Shown here in pieces: positions 56,141 through 64,000 of a stretch of 64,000 bases of DNA. Under the pieces are notes generated by a model that made no database searches, had not been told where the DNA came from, and saw only the letters and a list, made by a program, of their open reading frames with translations. How positions within the stretch are numbered: the first letter of the stretch is position 1; each line of letters opens with the position of its first letter. The DNA is from Bacillus zhangzhouensis (GTDB lineage: Bacteria; Bacillota; Bacilli; Bacillales; Bacillaceae): the NCBI RefSeq assembly GCF_000715205.1, contig NZ_JOTP01000006.1:124001-188000 (forward strand), given 5' to 3'. The translations under genes were made by a program, and so were the position numbers.

Positions 56141-57190
56141 TTATCGATTGACAGTGAAATTGTTAATGATTCCGCCATCCTTCTCCCAAGCGGCTTCTAC
56201 TGTTTTCTTCTTGATATCATATTCAAAAATGGTCCTTACCTTCGCCTTTCTTCCGGTGTCATCCTTTAATTCCTTTGCGTTCTTTGCAACACCTAAGAAA
56301 TAAACAGATGTCCCATCCGTAGAAAATTGCGGCTGTGCAGCACTTAAAATATGAACATTCTGGTTGTTTTTAACGAGTGTCGTCGTTTTCCCCGTTTCTA
56401 CATCAAGCATCTTAATAGAAGATACTTCTTTTTCGTTTCGAACCTTCACTTCTGTATAAATCAATGTCTTGTGATCTGGTGAAAATGAAATATCATTGAT
56501 CGTTTGTGAGATACGTGCAATACGATTCCCCTTCTGACCTGTTTGAAGGGTGATCTTCATGGTCGTTGGTTCAGGATCCGTCCCTTTTTCATTCGCTTCA
56601 TCGGTCTTCTGATAATCCTCTTTTAATGAATAATGCTGGACGGCCAAAAGGTTTGAAGTCGGATCATAGGCAAAAGAACTCACCGTATCATCCTTGCTTT
56701 TCTCTGGATACAACATCTTCACTTTGTGTTTTTTCAAATCAAAAGAAGCGACAAAAAATTGTTCCCCAGAATCCTTGTTATACCTTAGATATAACTGATT
56801 TCCGTTACCAGACAGCCTCATACTGTCGATTGAATCGTCACTAGTAAACAGCGTTTTTTCTTGATCATTTTTCACATTCAATTCCCGAATACTCACTTTT
56901 TGCGTGTCTTCATCCGTATACGTGTAATATAAAAGCTGTTTCGTAGAATCATAAGCAATCGAAGGATACGCTGTCAGCTTTTCCGTATGAAGCGCCCGAT
57001 CGTGCAGGTAATATGTATTGTTTAACTGCTGATCTGTAAATGAAACAAGCAATTCGTCTTTTGCATCTTGATTCGTTTTGACTTTTCCCACATGTTTCGC
57101 CTCTTGAGCCGGCTTCATCATGAAGAAAACGACTGCCGCAATCACTGCGACTCCAATGACCGTGATGATCCACCATGTTGATTTTTTCAT
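56141..57190 (-). CDS. ydjN: TolB-like beta-propeller protein YdjN
   Basis: A 349-residue protein with one N-terminal membrane helix (about 6-24), then an extracytoplasmic part made of repeated YD...LLYYTYTDED / NLLAVQHY / FSPDHKTLIYTEVK / FSTDGTSVYFLG units, a pattern of DPP6 or TolB-type beta-propellers. It lies 73 bp after ydjM, the order seen in B. subtilis (ydjM-ydjN-...-cotA). The role is unknown; a cell-envelope function is likely. Confidence 0.82.
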   Translation of the reverse strand: MKKSTWWIITVIGVAVIAAVVFFMMKPAQEAKHVGKVKTNQDAKDELLVSFTDQQLNNTYYLHDRALHTEKLTAYPSIAYDSTKQLLYYTYTDEDTQKVSIRELNVKNDQEKTLFTSDDSIDSMRLSGNGNQLYLRYNKDSGEQFFVASFDLKKHKVKMLYPEKSKDDTVSSFAYDPTSNLLAVQHYSLKEDYQKTDEANEKGTDPEPTTMKITLQTGQKGNRIARISQTINDISFSPDHKTLIYTEVKVRNEKEVSSIKMLDVETGKTTTLVKNNQNVHILSAAQPQFSTDGTSVYFLGVAKNAKELKDDTGRKAKVRTIFEYDIKKKTVEAAWEKDGGIINNFTVNR

Positions 57191-57263
57191 TGTCTTTTAG
57201 ACCCTCTCTACAAGAAAAGAAGCCAGAAAATGAACTTTTCCCGCTTCTTTGCATGCCTATGTA

Positions 57264-57632
57264 TTAATAAGTGTAATGCCCTTTTACGACACCTTTACTT
57301 GTTTTATACCCAAGTGCTTTGAATGCTTTCGGACTTACGTCTAATACAGCGTTTGGCATTCTACCAACATCATATTTATATACTGTAATCACTTTATGTG
57401 GTTTCGCTTTTGTTGTCACTCTTAGTTTTGTACCTTTTTTCGGTACGTCAAATCCCATTTTAGTTGCTGCATCCCAATGACCGAGTTTTTTTCCATCTGC
57501 GCCTTTTTTACCGACACCATTATACCAAGTAATATTGCCGCTTACTTTTTTTGCACTTGCTCCATGTGAGAAACTAAACGCTAAAAATAAACTAGCTACT
57601 GTTACGATTGTCGCGATAAGCTTTTTATTCAT
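57264..57632 (-). CDS. ydjM: Secreted double-psi beta-barrel protein YdjM
   Basis: A 122-residue secreted protein. A signal peptide of about 27 residues (NKKLIATIVTVASLFLAF, cut near GASA) leads to a compact domain with ITWYNGVGKKGADGKKLGHWDAATKMGFDVP and DVGRMPNAVLDVSPKAFKALG, the expansin/RlpA-like double-psi beta-barrel. It matches B. subtilis YdjM, a WalRK target, and a WalR box is present upstream. The Asp in DVGRM is the conserved acidic site residue. ATG 57632 has GGAGG upstream; a start at 57662 is out of register with the signal peptide. Confidence 0.9.
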   Translation of the reverse strand: MNKKLIATIVTVASLFLAFSFSHGASAKKVSGNITWYNGVGKKGADGKKLGHWDAATKMGFDVPKKGTKLRVTTKAKPHKVITVYKYDVGRMPNAVLDVSPKAFKALGYKTSKGVVKGHYTY

Positions 57633-57664
57633 TAAAAAATCCTCCGTATTTGGTTTCTGCACTT

Positions 57665-57708
57665 ATTATACATGAAGATGCCCCCAGTTATTTTACAGTC
57701 ACATTACA
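57665..57708 (-). promoter_or_regulatory. ydjM promoter with a WalR box
   Basis: On the minus strand TGTAAT-N5-TGTAAA (57692-57708) is an excellent WalR (YycF) binding site: TGTWAH-N5-TGTWAH. It overlaps the -35 region of a promoter whose -10 is TATAAT at 57665-57670, the normal arrangement for activation. Confidence 0.8.
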
Positions 57709-57844
57709 ATTCGAATACAAGTTGACCACTTTTTTATGACCGATTTTGTTCACAAAAAATACCAAAATCAGCCAGAACAATGTAAGTAGCCCCTCTCTTT
57801 CATTTTATATAATAAAAGTGAATCCAATATAAGGAGGAATTTTT

Positions 57845-58519
57845 ATGAAAAAGTGGTTCATTGTTTTGAGTGTGAGTTTGGCCTTCGTTTTGATGCTTTC
57901 AAGTCTACCTGCCTCAGCAGCTGGTCCCCGTCACGGTGCGATTGTGACACAAACGGATGAAGCCAAATGGTCAGGTATCTCTGCTGATATTGTGCTTCCG
58001 AAAACAGCAACGATTAAAAATGGATATGCTGACTGGTATCTCGGTCTTGGCTCTGCCGTTGTAGAGAGCGGTATTTCAAAAACGTCTTCTGGCTATAAGG
58101 TCTTTCTTGGCAGCGGCTCACAAGGCGGCAGTCAATACTGGAACAGTGAATACGATACGAGCATTAAGGATGGCGCACGTGTCAACTTAAAGCTCATCAA
58201 CAATGGTGATGGCACGGTGTCACTATATGTCAATGGGAAATTGCGCTACAAGCAGCCTGTTTTCAACCCTAGCCGTCTGAAAAACTTTGATGTTGTCAAA
58301 ATGGTACACGGTGTTCAGGATAATGGGGCAAACAGCTACACACAAGCAAGCTTCTCAAATGTACAGCTTCGTGCAGATATATCAGGAAGCGTCTATAAAA
58401 AATGGGATGGGACCATCAAATCATCGCTGTTGCGTAAAAATCTAGAATCAGGTGCGCCGTCTCCTAAATTCACGGTACATTCTTCTATTCCACTTAGTAC
58501 AAGCCTTTCAGCACAATAA
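57845..58519 (+). CDS. Secreted YrpD-family protein
   Basis: A 224-residue secreted protein. A signal peptide (MKKWFIVLSVSLAFVLMLSS, cut after ASA near residue 26) is followed by a beta-rich jelly-roll-like domain (GYADWYLGLGSAVVESG, GSGSQGGSQYWNSEYDTS, VNLKLINNGDGTVSLYVNG). It resembles B. subtilis YrpD, a secreted protein of unknown role. GGAGGA precedes the start. It is divergent from ydjM and shares its upstream region, including a TATAAT -10 near 57809-57814. Ends at a terminator. Confidence 0.75.
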   Translation: MKKWFIVLSVSLAFVLMLSSLPASAAGPRHGAIVTQTDEAKWSGISADIVLPKTATIKNGYADWYLGLGSAVVESGISKTSSGYKVFLGSGSQGGSQYWNSEYDTSIKDGARVNLKLINNGDGTVSLYVNGKLRYKQPVFNPSRLKNFDVVKMVHGVQDNGANSYTQASFSNVQLRADISGSVYKKWDGTIKSSLLRKNLESGAPSPKFTVHSSIPLSTSLSAQ

Positions 58520-58520
58520 G

Positions 58521-58551
58521 AAAAAAGCGCCCAGTTTTGGGTGCTTTTTAT
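58521..58551 (+). terminator. Terminator of the yrpD-like gene
   Basis: AGCGCCCA/TGGGTGCT stem with a GTT loop and five Ts. Confidence 0.8.
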
Positions 58552-58643
58552 TGTTCACAGCTTATCAACACTTCTCTTTTAATCAAAACAAGGATTCGTG
58601 GTAACATAAGCATACATACTTCGAAGAAAAAAGGAGAACGAAC

Positions 58644-59111
58644 GTGAAAAAAAGTCTACTTGTTTTCATGAGTCTAGTTGCAAGTCTCTTCATGCTAGCA
58701 GCTTGCTCAAATACGACAAACGAACAAAAAACAGAAACGAAGGCACTTCCAACGATCAATGAACGCATTCAAAATGAAACAAAAGAGGTGATGGAGCAGT
58801 CTAAGCTCGTAAAAGACACAGCGATCATCGTTGATCAAAAGAAAAAAGTTATTTCTTTAAACGTGACAGCTTCCTCTGATACAAATAGTGATTACGCTGA
58901 AGTCATCGGTTTAAACTTTGCCAAGACGCTGGCCATTGGGGCAGCGACTGAAAAAGAAAACAACCTGCATAAACCGGAAAATGACAGCCTTGGCGCCCTT
59001 TATTCCTTCTATGACCTAAACATCACCGTGAAACAAGAAAACGGTAAGGTGCTGGCAAGGGGAACGAAAACAACAAATGAAACAAAAATCACCTGGGAAA
59101 GAGCCCAGTAA
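58644..59111 (+). CDS. Lipoprotein
   Basis: A 155-residue lipoprotein: type II signal with LAAC lipobox near residues 18-21 (SLVASLFMLAACSN), then an acidic, mainly beta domain (VKDTAIIVDQKKKVISLNVTASSDTNSDYAEVIGLNFAKTLA). AAAGGAG precedes the ATG. Bacillus has many such single-domain lipoproteins; no function can be assigned. Confidence 0.8.
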   Translation: MKKSLLVFMSLVASLFMLAACSNTTNEQKTETKALPTINERIQNETKEVMEQSKLVKDTAIIVDQKKKVISLNVTASSDTNSDYAEVIGLNFAKTLAIGAATEKENNLHKPENDSLGALYSFYDLNITVKQENGKVLARGTKTTNETKITWERAQ

Positions 59112-59114
59112 ATG

Positions 59115-59151
59115 GACAAGGAAATTCTTTATGGATTTTCTTGTTTTTTTT
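59115..59151 (+). terminator. Terminator of the lipoprotein gene
   Basis: ACAAGGAAA.TC/GA.TTTTCTTGT stem followed by eight Ts. Confidence 0.78.
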
Positions 59152-59249
59152 TACAAAACTATTAACATCATGAAAAGAATGCCGATGAGTAAGATTGTAT
59201 TGGTTCATAAGTACCAATAATTCTTAATTACATATCGGAGGAAAGTATA

Positions 59250-59609
59250 ATGAAAAGAACGACGGAATTTGTTTTAGGTTTAATTGGAGGTATTTTTGGA
59301 TTTTTCGGCGCAATGTTCGCTCTTGCTTTCGGGGGAATCGATGCGGCGTTTAGCGATTCAGGCACCAGCGAAATTACAGGATTAGGCTGGGCAGCAATGC
59401 TTTTCTCTATTCTTGCCATTGTCGCATCTGTCATCGTAAAGAAAAAAGCAAAGCTTGGCGGGATTTTATTGTTAGTATCTGCTGTTGGTGGAATCATTTC
59501 TATTTCTATGTTCTTTATCCTTCCAGCTGTATTAATCATTATCGCAGGCTGTATGGGCTTGTTTAGAAAAGACCCTGTGGTCAATCAGAATAACGAGGGA
59601 AGCTTGTAG
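59250..59609 (+). CDS. DUF4064 membrane protein
   Basis: A 119-residue protein with three hydrophobic segments (about 8-32, 45-65, 68-100) and a short polar tail, fitting DUF4064. CGGAGG lies eight bases before its ATG. It stands alone; the terminator at 59602-59629 serves both it and the convergent gene. Function unknown. Confidence 0.78.
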   Translation: MKRTTEFVLGLIGGIFGFFGAMFALAFGGIDAAFSDSGTSEITGLGWAAMLFSILAIVASVIVKKKAKLGGILLLVSAVGGIISISMFFILPAVLIIIAGCMGLFRKDPVVNQNNEGSL

Positions 59610-59629
59610 AGATCGCTCTACAAGCCTTT
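59602..59629. terminator. Terminator shared by two convergent genes
   Basis: CTTGTAGAG/CTCTACAAG stem with an ATCG loop and T-run, overlapping the stop of the DUF4064 gene. Confidence 0.82.
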
Positions 59630-60052
59630 TTTCTCTACTCTTTTTAATTCAAATTGAATGGCATCAACTAGCTCTATTATCTCTTGATCTGTCCAAAGAT
59701 CTAGGATAAATAACATATCGTTCATCAGCTGTGACAGACCCTCATGGCTCATCAACTTTTCTTTATAAAATGGAACAACAAAAAAATAAAGTAGGTCAAC
59801 CAATTCAAGAACGACACGAACATCTTTTTCTTCCATGATGGCTTTATGCAAAGATTGAATAAGCCACTTGAGGTCACCAAGATTTTCAATAGGTACATAC
59901 ATCAGTTGATGAATTTCATTGGTGTCCTTTATCTTTAAAATCTTCTCAGCAGATTCTTTCGAAAGAGCACCAATTGTATTTGAAGATATATTCAGAAACA
60001 AGAATTCATGTTGATCTTCTCTATTTACCGTCTTGATTGATGAACCATCCAT
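59618..60052 (-). CDS. Unknown helical protein
   Basis: A 144-residue soluble protein, largely helical (ENLGDLKWLIQSLHKAIMEEKDVRVVLELVDLLYFF). GGGAGTG precedes ATG 60052 by six bases; a GTG or ATG at 60067 is also in frame. No domain is recognised. It is convergent with DUF4064 and shares its terminator. Confidence 0.6.
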   Translation of the reverse strand: MDGSSIKTVNREDQHEFLFLNISSNTIGALSKESAEKILKIKDTNEIHQLMYVPIENLGDLKWLIQSLHKAIMEEKDVRVVLELVDLLYFFVVPFYKEKLMSHEGLSQLMNDMLFILDLWTDQEIIELVDAIQFELKRVEKKGL

Positions 60053-60206
60053 CTCAATCACTCCCAATCTCTTATAGTAATTCTATTATAAGGAAATTCA
60101 AGTTGGTTTTAAGAGATCAGACGTGGATTTTATGTAATTTTAAGCTAACTGGTTTATGAAAGAAAAACTCCAATAAACAATTATTTTCTATTTTTATCAT
60201 TTTATG

Positions 60207-60283
60207 TTGATTAATAAGTACATTTATCCTATTATAATAGTCACAGACAATGTATAAGCCCTTCACATGAAAGGTGCTTATAT
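60207..60283 (+). promoter_or_regulatory. Promoter and leader hairpin of a lipoprotein gene
   Basis: TTGATT (60207-60212) and TATTAT (60230-60235) are 17 bp apart. An inverted repeat ATAAGC/GCTTAT (60254-60281, with further CCTT/AAGG pairing) lies in the leader about 30 bp before the start and could stabilise mRNA or control translation. Confidence 0.6.
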
Positions 60284-60308
60284 AAATTAATTTAAGGGGA
60301 TTTTCATT

Positions 60309-60845
60309 TTGAAAAAATTCTATGCTTTATTTCTAGCTTTAGGGCTAACATTTACACTTGCTGCTTGCGGCTCAACAGAAGATGTGTCTACTGGTGCATC
60401 TAAAGAAAAAGAATCTACAAGTACAAAAGCACAATCAAAAAACAAAAAAGATGATGGTTCAAAGAAAATTAATGCGAGCAAACACAAAACAAATGCTCAA
60501 GGAATGAAAGTAAATCTTGGCGAAATTAAAATTATGAAAGATAGAATCAATGTAGGAATGAACATCGAAAATACGACTGATAAAGTCCTAAATTTCTATC
60601 CAGACCAAGGTAAAGCTGTAGCTGGAAGCATGCAGTTAGATGCGAATCTGTTTATGACTGATGGTGATATTGGTGGAGAAGTTGAAGGTGGCGTTAAACA
60701 AGATGGTGTCATTCAATTCCTAGCTCCTAAAGGCAAAGAGATCAACATTAAAAACATCAAAGAATTAAAGCTAAAATTTGGAAATGTCACAACTGACGAT
60801 TACATGAATAGTAAAGACGTGACATTCACAGTAAAAATAAAATAA
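60309..60845 (+). CDS. DUF4352-type lipoprotein
   Basis: A 178-residue lipoprotein from a TTG start with AAGGGG upstream. The signal ends at LAACGS (residues 17-22). A Lys/Ser/Glu-rich linker (about 25-55) leads to a beta-sandwich domain (VNLGEIKIMKDRINVGMNIENTTDKVLNFYPDQGKAVAGSMQLDANLFM) typical of DUF4352 and related Telokin-like domains, which often interact with partners outside the cell. No function assigned. Confidence 0.78.
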   Translation: MKKFYALFLALGLTFTLAACGSTEDVSTGASKEKESTSTKAQSKNKKDDGSKKINASKHKTNAQGMKVNLGEIKIMKDRINVGMNIENTTDKVLNFYPDQGKAVAGSMQLDANLFMTDGDIGGEVEGGVKQDGVIQFLAPKGKEINIKNIKELKLKFGNVTTDDYMNSKDVTFTVKIK

Positions 60846-60860
60846 ACGTTTTATTTATGC

Positions 60861-60885
60861 CCTTGAATGATAAGGGCTTTTTTTA
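60861..60885 (+). terminator. Terminator of the DUF4352 gene
   Basis: GCCCTT/AAGGGC with a GAATGATA loop and seven Ts. Confidence 0.85.
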
Positions 60886-60909
60886 TTTGCCACCCGCTTA
60901 TCACCACTA

Positions 60910-60941
60910 AAAACCACTTTCCTTGAAGAAAGTGGTTTTGT
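60910..60941. terminator. Second terminator, serving paiB
   Basis: AAAACCACTTTC/GAAAGTGGTTTT around CTTGAA, a 12-bp stem. It lies about 70 bp past the paiB stop (minus strand). Confidence 0.72.
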
Positions 60942-61008
60942 TTATGAGTAACCGTTCTCTTTCAGCATTTCATAAAAGAAAAAGAAGAACTAAATTAGAG
61001 TGCTTTTC

Positions 61009-61620
61009 TCATACATCCTCTAATCTCTTTTTCATCACATCAGCTAATTCCACTTCACCTTCTGCTTCCAGCTGTTCAATAATGTGAGCATAATCCCTTT
61101 CATGGCGATTTTGGCTTAGTTTAAAAGCAGCCTGAACTTCATCAATGATGATTTTAAAGCCTACAATGCCTTTCATTTGCTTCTCTAATAGTTCATCAGA
61201 CAACGTATGCCATAACACCGGCTTTTCTCTGTGGCTTTCGTATGTTTCCAGCATTGTTGTTAATTCTTTCATCAGTTCCGTTTTTTCTAGCAGCACGGCT
61301 TTTCCATATACATGTACAGCTTGATAATTCCACGTCGGTACGGCTTCTTTTTCATACCATGAAGATGATATGTAAGCATGCAGCCCTTGAAAAATCACGA
61401 GCACCTTCTCATTTTCTTCAAACGTTTTCAACTGAGGATTTCCAATAGCCATATGACCTGTGATCACATACGAATCCTCAATTTGATGAAAACTCACTGG
61501 GATATGTGTCGCAATGGGCTTTTCATCCGTTGTGGTCACAACTGTTGCAAATGAATGGGCTTGAATAAATGATTTGATTTTCTCCATATCTTTCACTTGA
61601 AAAAATGATGGAATATGCAT
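61009..61620 (-). CDS. paiB: PaiB, FMN-binding protein
   Basis: A 203-residue protein of the PaiB/negative transcriptional regulator family, with an FMN-binding split-barrel-like fold (FATVVTTTDEKPIATHIPV near 22-42; WNYQAVHVYGKAVLLE near 96-112). In B. subtilis paiAB was found through effects on protease production and sporulation genes. Here it is the last gene of marR-paiA-paiB, 22 bp after paiA. Family is firm; regulatory role is by homology. Confidence 0.92.
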   Translation of the reverse strand: MHIPSFFQVKDMEKIKSFIQAHSFATVVTTTDEKPIATHIPVSFHQIEDSYVITGHMAIGNPQLKTFEENEKVLVIFQGLHAYISSSWYEKEAVPTWNYQAVHVYGKAVLLEKTELMKELTTMLETYESHREKPVLWHTLSDELLEKQMKGIVGFKIIIDEVQAAFKLSQNRHERDYAHIIEQLEAEGEVELADVMKKRLEDV

Positions 61621-61641
61621 GTTCCCTTCCCCCCTTTTTGA

Positions 61642-62160
61642 TCAGCTAAGTGTTTTGGTCATAATAAAGTTCAATTGTTCTTCGTCTCCCAAAAGGAAGG
61701 CGTGCACCCCTGTTTGAACAAACCCAAGCTTTTGATAAAATGCGATGGCCGCTTTGTTGTGCTCCCACACCCCAAGCCAAACATCACGTTTATGATATTT
61801 CTTCGCGATCTCAAAGGCTTGATTGATTAAATATCGGCCTAATCCTTGTTTTTGAAAGGACTGCTTGATATAAATTCTTTCAATCTCTAACGCTTCACTT
61901 CCCATCTCTTCTGACTGCGCATCCTCCATATTGACCTTCAAATAACCAGCAACTTCGCCATTCACTTGAACAAAATAGAACTGTGAAAATGGATGATGTA
62001 ATTCTTTTAACAACTGGTTCGGATGAAAGGCTGTCTTTACGTAAGCATCGATATGTTCAGCTTCGTTTGGATCCTGAAAGGTTTCTTTAAACGTGTCGCT
62101 GCCGACTTTTTGCAGCTCTTTTACATGCTGATCATTACACGGAATAAAAGTAACGGTCAT
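61642..62160 (-). CDS. paiA: PaiA, spermidine/spermine N-acetyltransferase
   Basis: A 172-residue GNAT protein. QKQGLGRYLINQAFEIAKKYHKRDVWLGVWEHNKAAIAFYQKLGFVQTG near 105-152 covers the acetyl-CoA loop (QxxGxG/A) and the C-terminal fold. PaiA of B. subtilis acetylates spermidine and spermine, controlling polyamine levels. ATG 62160 matches family starts; the GTG at 62172 overlaps the ribosome site. Middle gene of marR-paiA-paiB. Confidence 0.92.
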   Translation of the reverse strand: MTVTFIPCNDQHVKELQKVGSDTFKETFQDPNEAEHIDAYVKTAFHPNQLLKELHHPFSQFYFVQVNGEVAGYLKVNMEDAQSEEMGSEALEIERIYIKQSFQKQGLGRYLINQAFEIAKKYHKRDVWLGVWEHNKAAIAFYQKLGFVQTGVHAFLLGDEEQLNFIMTKTLS

Positions 62161-62182
62161 TGAAGTTATCACTCCTTATCAT

Positions 62183-62635
62183 TTAGTAGCGTCTCTTATT
62201 ACCTTTTTTCACATAATCCCAATCTTTTTCGATATTTTGTCTCACCCTGAGGAGATACTCATAAATCTGTTCTGCTTCCTCTTCAGAAAATCCATCCAGC
62301 GCTACTTGATTCGAGTAATCATTTTCTCGTTTGATCAGTGGATATACGGCTTTCCCTTTATCGGTTGGAAACAGCTTTTTGATTTTTTTATTCACATGGT
62401 CATCTTTCTTCTCAATAAAACCATGAAGCTCTAGTTTTTTGATAGCACGGGCAGCCGTTGTTCGATCCACCTTGATCATTTCCGCTAGCTTTTCCTGAAT
62501 GATGCCCGGCTTCTCACAAATACGCACAAGATACAAATACTGCCCCTTCGTTAAATCGTACTCTTTAAATTCAATATTACTAATGGAATCAAGCGCCCGA
62601 GCAATGACTCCAATCTCCCGTAAAATCTCTCTCAT
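62183..62635 (-). CDS. MarR-family regulator of the pai operon
   Basis: A 150-residue MarR protein with the winged helix-turn-helix near 50-100 (LAEMIKVDRTTAARAIKKLELHGFIEKK, then the wing NKKIKKLFPTDKGK) and helical dimer ends. Its promoter carries two palindromes (62652-62669 and 62697-62712), consistent with autorepression. With PaiA and PaiB downstream it probably links polyamine acetylation to an inducer. Confidence 0.9.
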   Translation of the reverse strand: MREILREIGVIARALDSISNIEFKEYDLTKGQYLYLVRICEKPGIIQEKLAEMIKVDRTTAARAIKKLELHGFIEKKDDHVNKKIKKLFPTDKGKAVYPLIKRENDYSNQVALDGFSEEEAEQIYEYLLRVRQNIEKDWDYVKKGNKRRY

Positions 62636-62651
62636 TTATCACGACTCCTTT

Positions 62652-62713
62652 TTGTTGCATTTGCAATAAATTATTAAAATTAGTATAGCTGATTAATGTT
62701 GTACTTGCAACAA
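62652..62713 (-). promoter_or_regulatory. marR-paiAB promoter with two operator palindromes
   Basis: On the minus strand TTGCAA (62705-62710) and TATACT (62682-62687) are 17 bp apart. A palindrome TGTTGCAAGTACAACA (62697-62712) covers the -35, and another TTGCAAATGCAA (62657-62668 region) lies between start site and ribosome site. Both share TTGCAA and are the likely MarR binding sites. Confidence 0.75.
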
Positions 62714-62714
62714 A

Positions 62715-62742
62715 AAACCCACTACCTATCTGGAAGTGGGTT
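62715..62742. terminator. Terminator of the 27-aa gene
   Basis: AACCCACT/AGTGGGTTT stem, 7 bp past the stop of the small gene, directly before the MarR promoter region. Confidence 0.8.
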
Positions 62743-62748
62743 TCAACC

Positions 62749-62832
62749 TTATTTCTCACGCTTTTTTGATCCAAACAATCCTAACACGATGACTAGCACT
62801 AAAATAATCGCCACCCAAGTAGTCAAGCTCAT
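62749..62832 (-). CDS. 27-aa single-helix membrane protein
   Basis: MSLTTWVAIILVLVIVLGLF followed by GSKKREK: a 20-residue hydrophobic helix with a basic tail, the normal layout of a small bacterial membrane protein that anchors in the membrane. GGTG lies five bases before the ATG and a terminator follows immediately, so the gene looks real despite its size. Function unknown. Confidence 0.55.
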   Translation of the reverse strand: MSLTTWVAIILVLVIVLGLFGSKKREK

Positions 62833-63021
62833 AACATCACCGCTTTTCTGTTTACATATATCATTTCTATTATTATTGGTAAAAACTCCATGAAATAACT
62901 GTCTCTTATTTTAACGAATGAAAAGCGGTGAAGGTTTGGATTTCATTTGTTCTTATATTTTTTCCATCATTTATTAGAATTCAAATTGGTCGTAAGTGAC
63001 CAATTAAAAAAACCCATAACA

Positions 63022-63046
63022 AAAACCCCTATATTTCAAGGGGTTT
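63022..63046 (-). terminator. Terminator of the groEL operon
   Basis: CCCC/GGGG stem with AAAA/TTTT extensions and a T-run on the minus strand, about 10 bp after the groEL stop. Confidence 0.85.
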
Positions 63047-63056
63047 TCGGGGGGTG

Positions 63057-64000
63057 TTACATCATTCCACCCATACCGCCCATGCCGCCCATATCCGGCA
63101 TTCCGCCGCCTGAGCCGCCTTCTTCTGGTTTGTCAGCAACGACTGCTTCAGTTGTTAGAAGCATTGCTGCAACAGAAGCTGCGTTTTGAAGTGCAGAGCG
63201 AGTTACTTTTGTTGGGTCGACGATTCCTTTTTCGATCATGTTTACCCATTCGTTTGTTGCTGCGTTGAAGCCTACGCCAATTTCTTCGTTTTTCAAGCGC
63301 TCAACGATGACGGATCCTTCAAGACCTGCGTTGTGAGCGATTTGACGGATTGGCTCTTCAAGAGAACGTAGAACGATGTTCACACCTGTTTGAACGTCAC
63401 CATCAGCTTCGATTGAAGCGACTTTTTTGTATACATTCACAAGTGCTGTACCACCACCAGATACGATACCTTCTTCAACTGCTGCACGAGTTGAGTTAAG
63501 TGCATCCTCGATGCGTAGCTTACGCTCTTTTAGTTCTGTTTCAGTTGCAGCACCAACTTTGATGACAGCGACGCCACCAGCTAGTTTTGCAAGACGTTCT
63601 TGTAATTTTTCTTTATCGAATTCAGAAGTTGTTTCTTCAACTTGCGCACGGATTTGGTTGACACGTGCTGCAATTTGAGCAGAATCTCCTGAACCTTCTA
63701 CGATAGTTGTGTTTTCTTTTGTCACAACGACTTTAGACGCGCGGCCAAGCTGACCGATTTCAGTTGATTTCAGGTCAAGTCCTAGGTCTTCTGTGATTAA
63801 CTCTCCGCCAGTTAGAACAGAGATGTCTTCAAGCATTGCTTTACGACGATCACCGAATCCAGGTGCTTTTACTGCCACTGCGTTGAATGTTCCACGAAGT
63901 TTGTTTACAACAAGTGTTGCAAGTGCTTCGCCTTCTACATCTTCTGCAATGATCAACAATGGTTTTCCTTGTTGTACAACTTGCTCAAGTACAGGAAGGA
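63057..64000 (-). CDS. groEL: Chaperonin GroEL, C-terminal part
   Basis: The last 314 codons of groEL; the N-terminal part lies beyond the right edge. The frame continues through 64000 ([14 protein letters not shown] precedes the shown start region). Features include [21 protein letters not shown], the apical substrate-binding helices, the equatorial [14 protein letters not shown] [12 protein letters not shown] near the end and the GGM tail [20 protein letters not shown]. The neighbourhood (ydjM, ydjN) matches B. subtilis groESL. Confidence 0.97.
   Translation of the reverse strand, partial: LPVLEQVVQQGKPLLIIAEDVEGEALATLVVNKLRGTFNAVAVKAPGFGDRRKAMLEDISVLTGGELITEDLGLDLKSTEIGQLGRASKVVVTKENTTIVEGSGDSAQIAARVNQIRAQVEETTSEFDKEKLQERLAKLAGGVAVIKVGAATETELKERKLRIEDALNSTRAAVEEGIVSGGGTALVNVYKKVASIEADGDVQTGVNIVLRSLEEPIRQIAHNAGLEGSVIVERLKNEEIGVGFNAATNEWVNMIEKGIVDPTKVTRSALQNAASVAAMLLTTEAVVADKPEEGGSGGGMPDMGGMGGMGGMM

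Noticed and set aside
63057..63130. GGM-rich repeat at the groEL end
   Set aside because: This is the ordinary GroEL C-terminal tail, not a tandem repeat of interest.

Overview
The window reads as chromosome of a Bacillus pumilus-group bacterium (B. pumilus, B. safensis or B. altitudinis; inferred). The basis is B. subtilis-like gene order (groEL ... ydjM-ydjN ... cotA-gabP-yeaB-yeaC-yeaD-yebA-guaA-pbuG-yebC-yebE-yebG-purE...purD ... yerA), a spore laccase whose length (510 aa) and sequence fit the B. pumilus CotA type, and strong Shine-Dalgarno sites with ATG, GTG and TTG starts. Most of the sequence is housekeeping; the accessory material lies mainly at 26.5-44.7 kb.

Layout. 0-0.7 kb: start of yerA and a small membrane protein. 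0.7-7.6 kb: a beta-lysine degradation set (yodT-yodS-yodR-yodQ and, apart, yodP) around a PucR-type regulator with a perfect palindrome in front of it; lysine 2,3-aminomutase is not here. 7.9-9.0 kb: a serine hydrolase. 9.1-22.3 kb: the complete twelve-gene purine operon purEKBCSQLFMNHD on the minus strand, with a PurR operator pair, a sigma-A promoter and a guanine riboswitch with its terminator. 22.3-26.5 kb: yebG, yebE, yebC, yezD, a small FbpA-like gene and pbuG, the last with a second guanine riboswitch and PurR boxes. Both riboswitches and the PurR boxes tie purine synthesis and uptake to purine supply; guaA, further right, belongs to the same pathway.

26.5-34.4 kb: a LysR/MFS pair, an ECF sigma factor with its DUF4179 anti-sigma factor, a GNAT enzyme, a LytTR/DUF3021 pair, a CPBP protease and a decayed gene. 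34.5-36.5 kb: a compact AT-rich locus that I read as a gassericin-A-like circular bacteriocin: a 94-aa precursor with a predicted 58-aa core, a multi-pass membrane protein, a SpoIIM/DUF95 protein and an M48-type metallopeptidase. No ABC transporter is next to it.

37.05-44.68 kb: a 7.6-kb integrative mobilizable element inserted in the 3' end of guaA, bounded by a 15-bp direct repeat that is the guaA terminus. It carries a tyrosine integrase, a DUF3173 protein, a Rep_trans (MOBT) relaxase, an FtsK/TcpA-type coupling protein, two paralogous ribbon-helix-helix regulators with repeated operator motifs, and a PPP-family phosphatase plus a partner protein as cargo. It has no visible mating-pore genes, so it probably depends on a helper. 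The probable original guaA terminator now lies beyond the element.

44.7-64 kb: guaA with a possible leader attenuator, yebA-yeaD-yeaC, the yeaB/mneP manganese exporter, gabP, cotA, several secreted or lipoprotein genes (ydjM with a WalR box, ydjN, a yrpD-like gene), a MarR-paiA-paiB operon with paired operators, and the 3' part of groEL running off the right edge.
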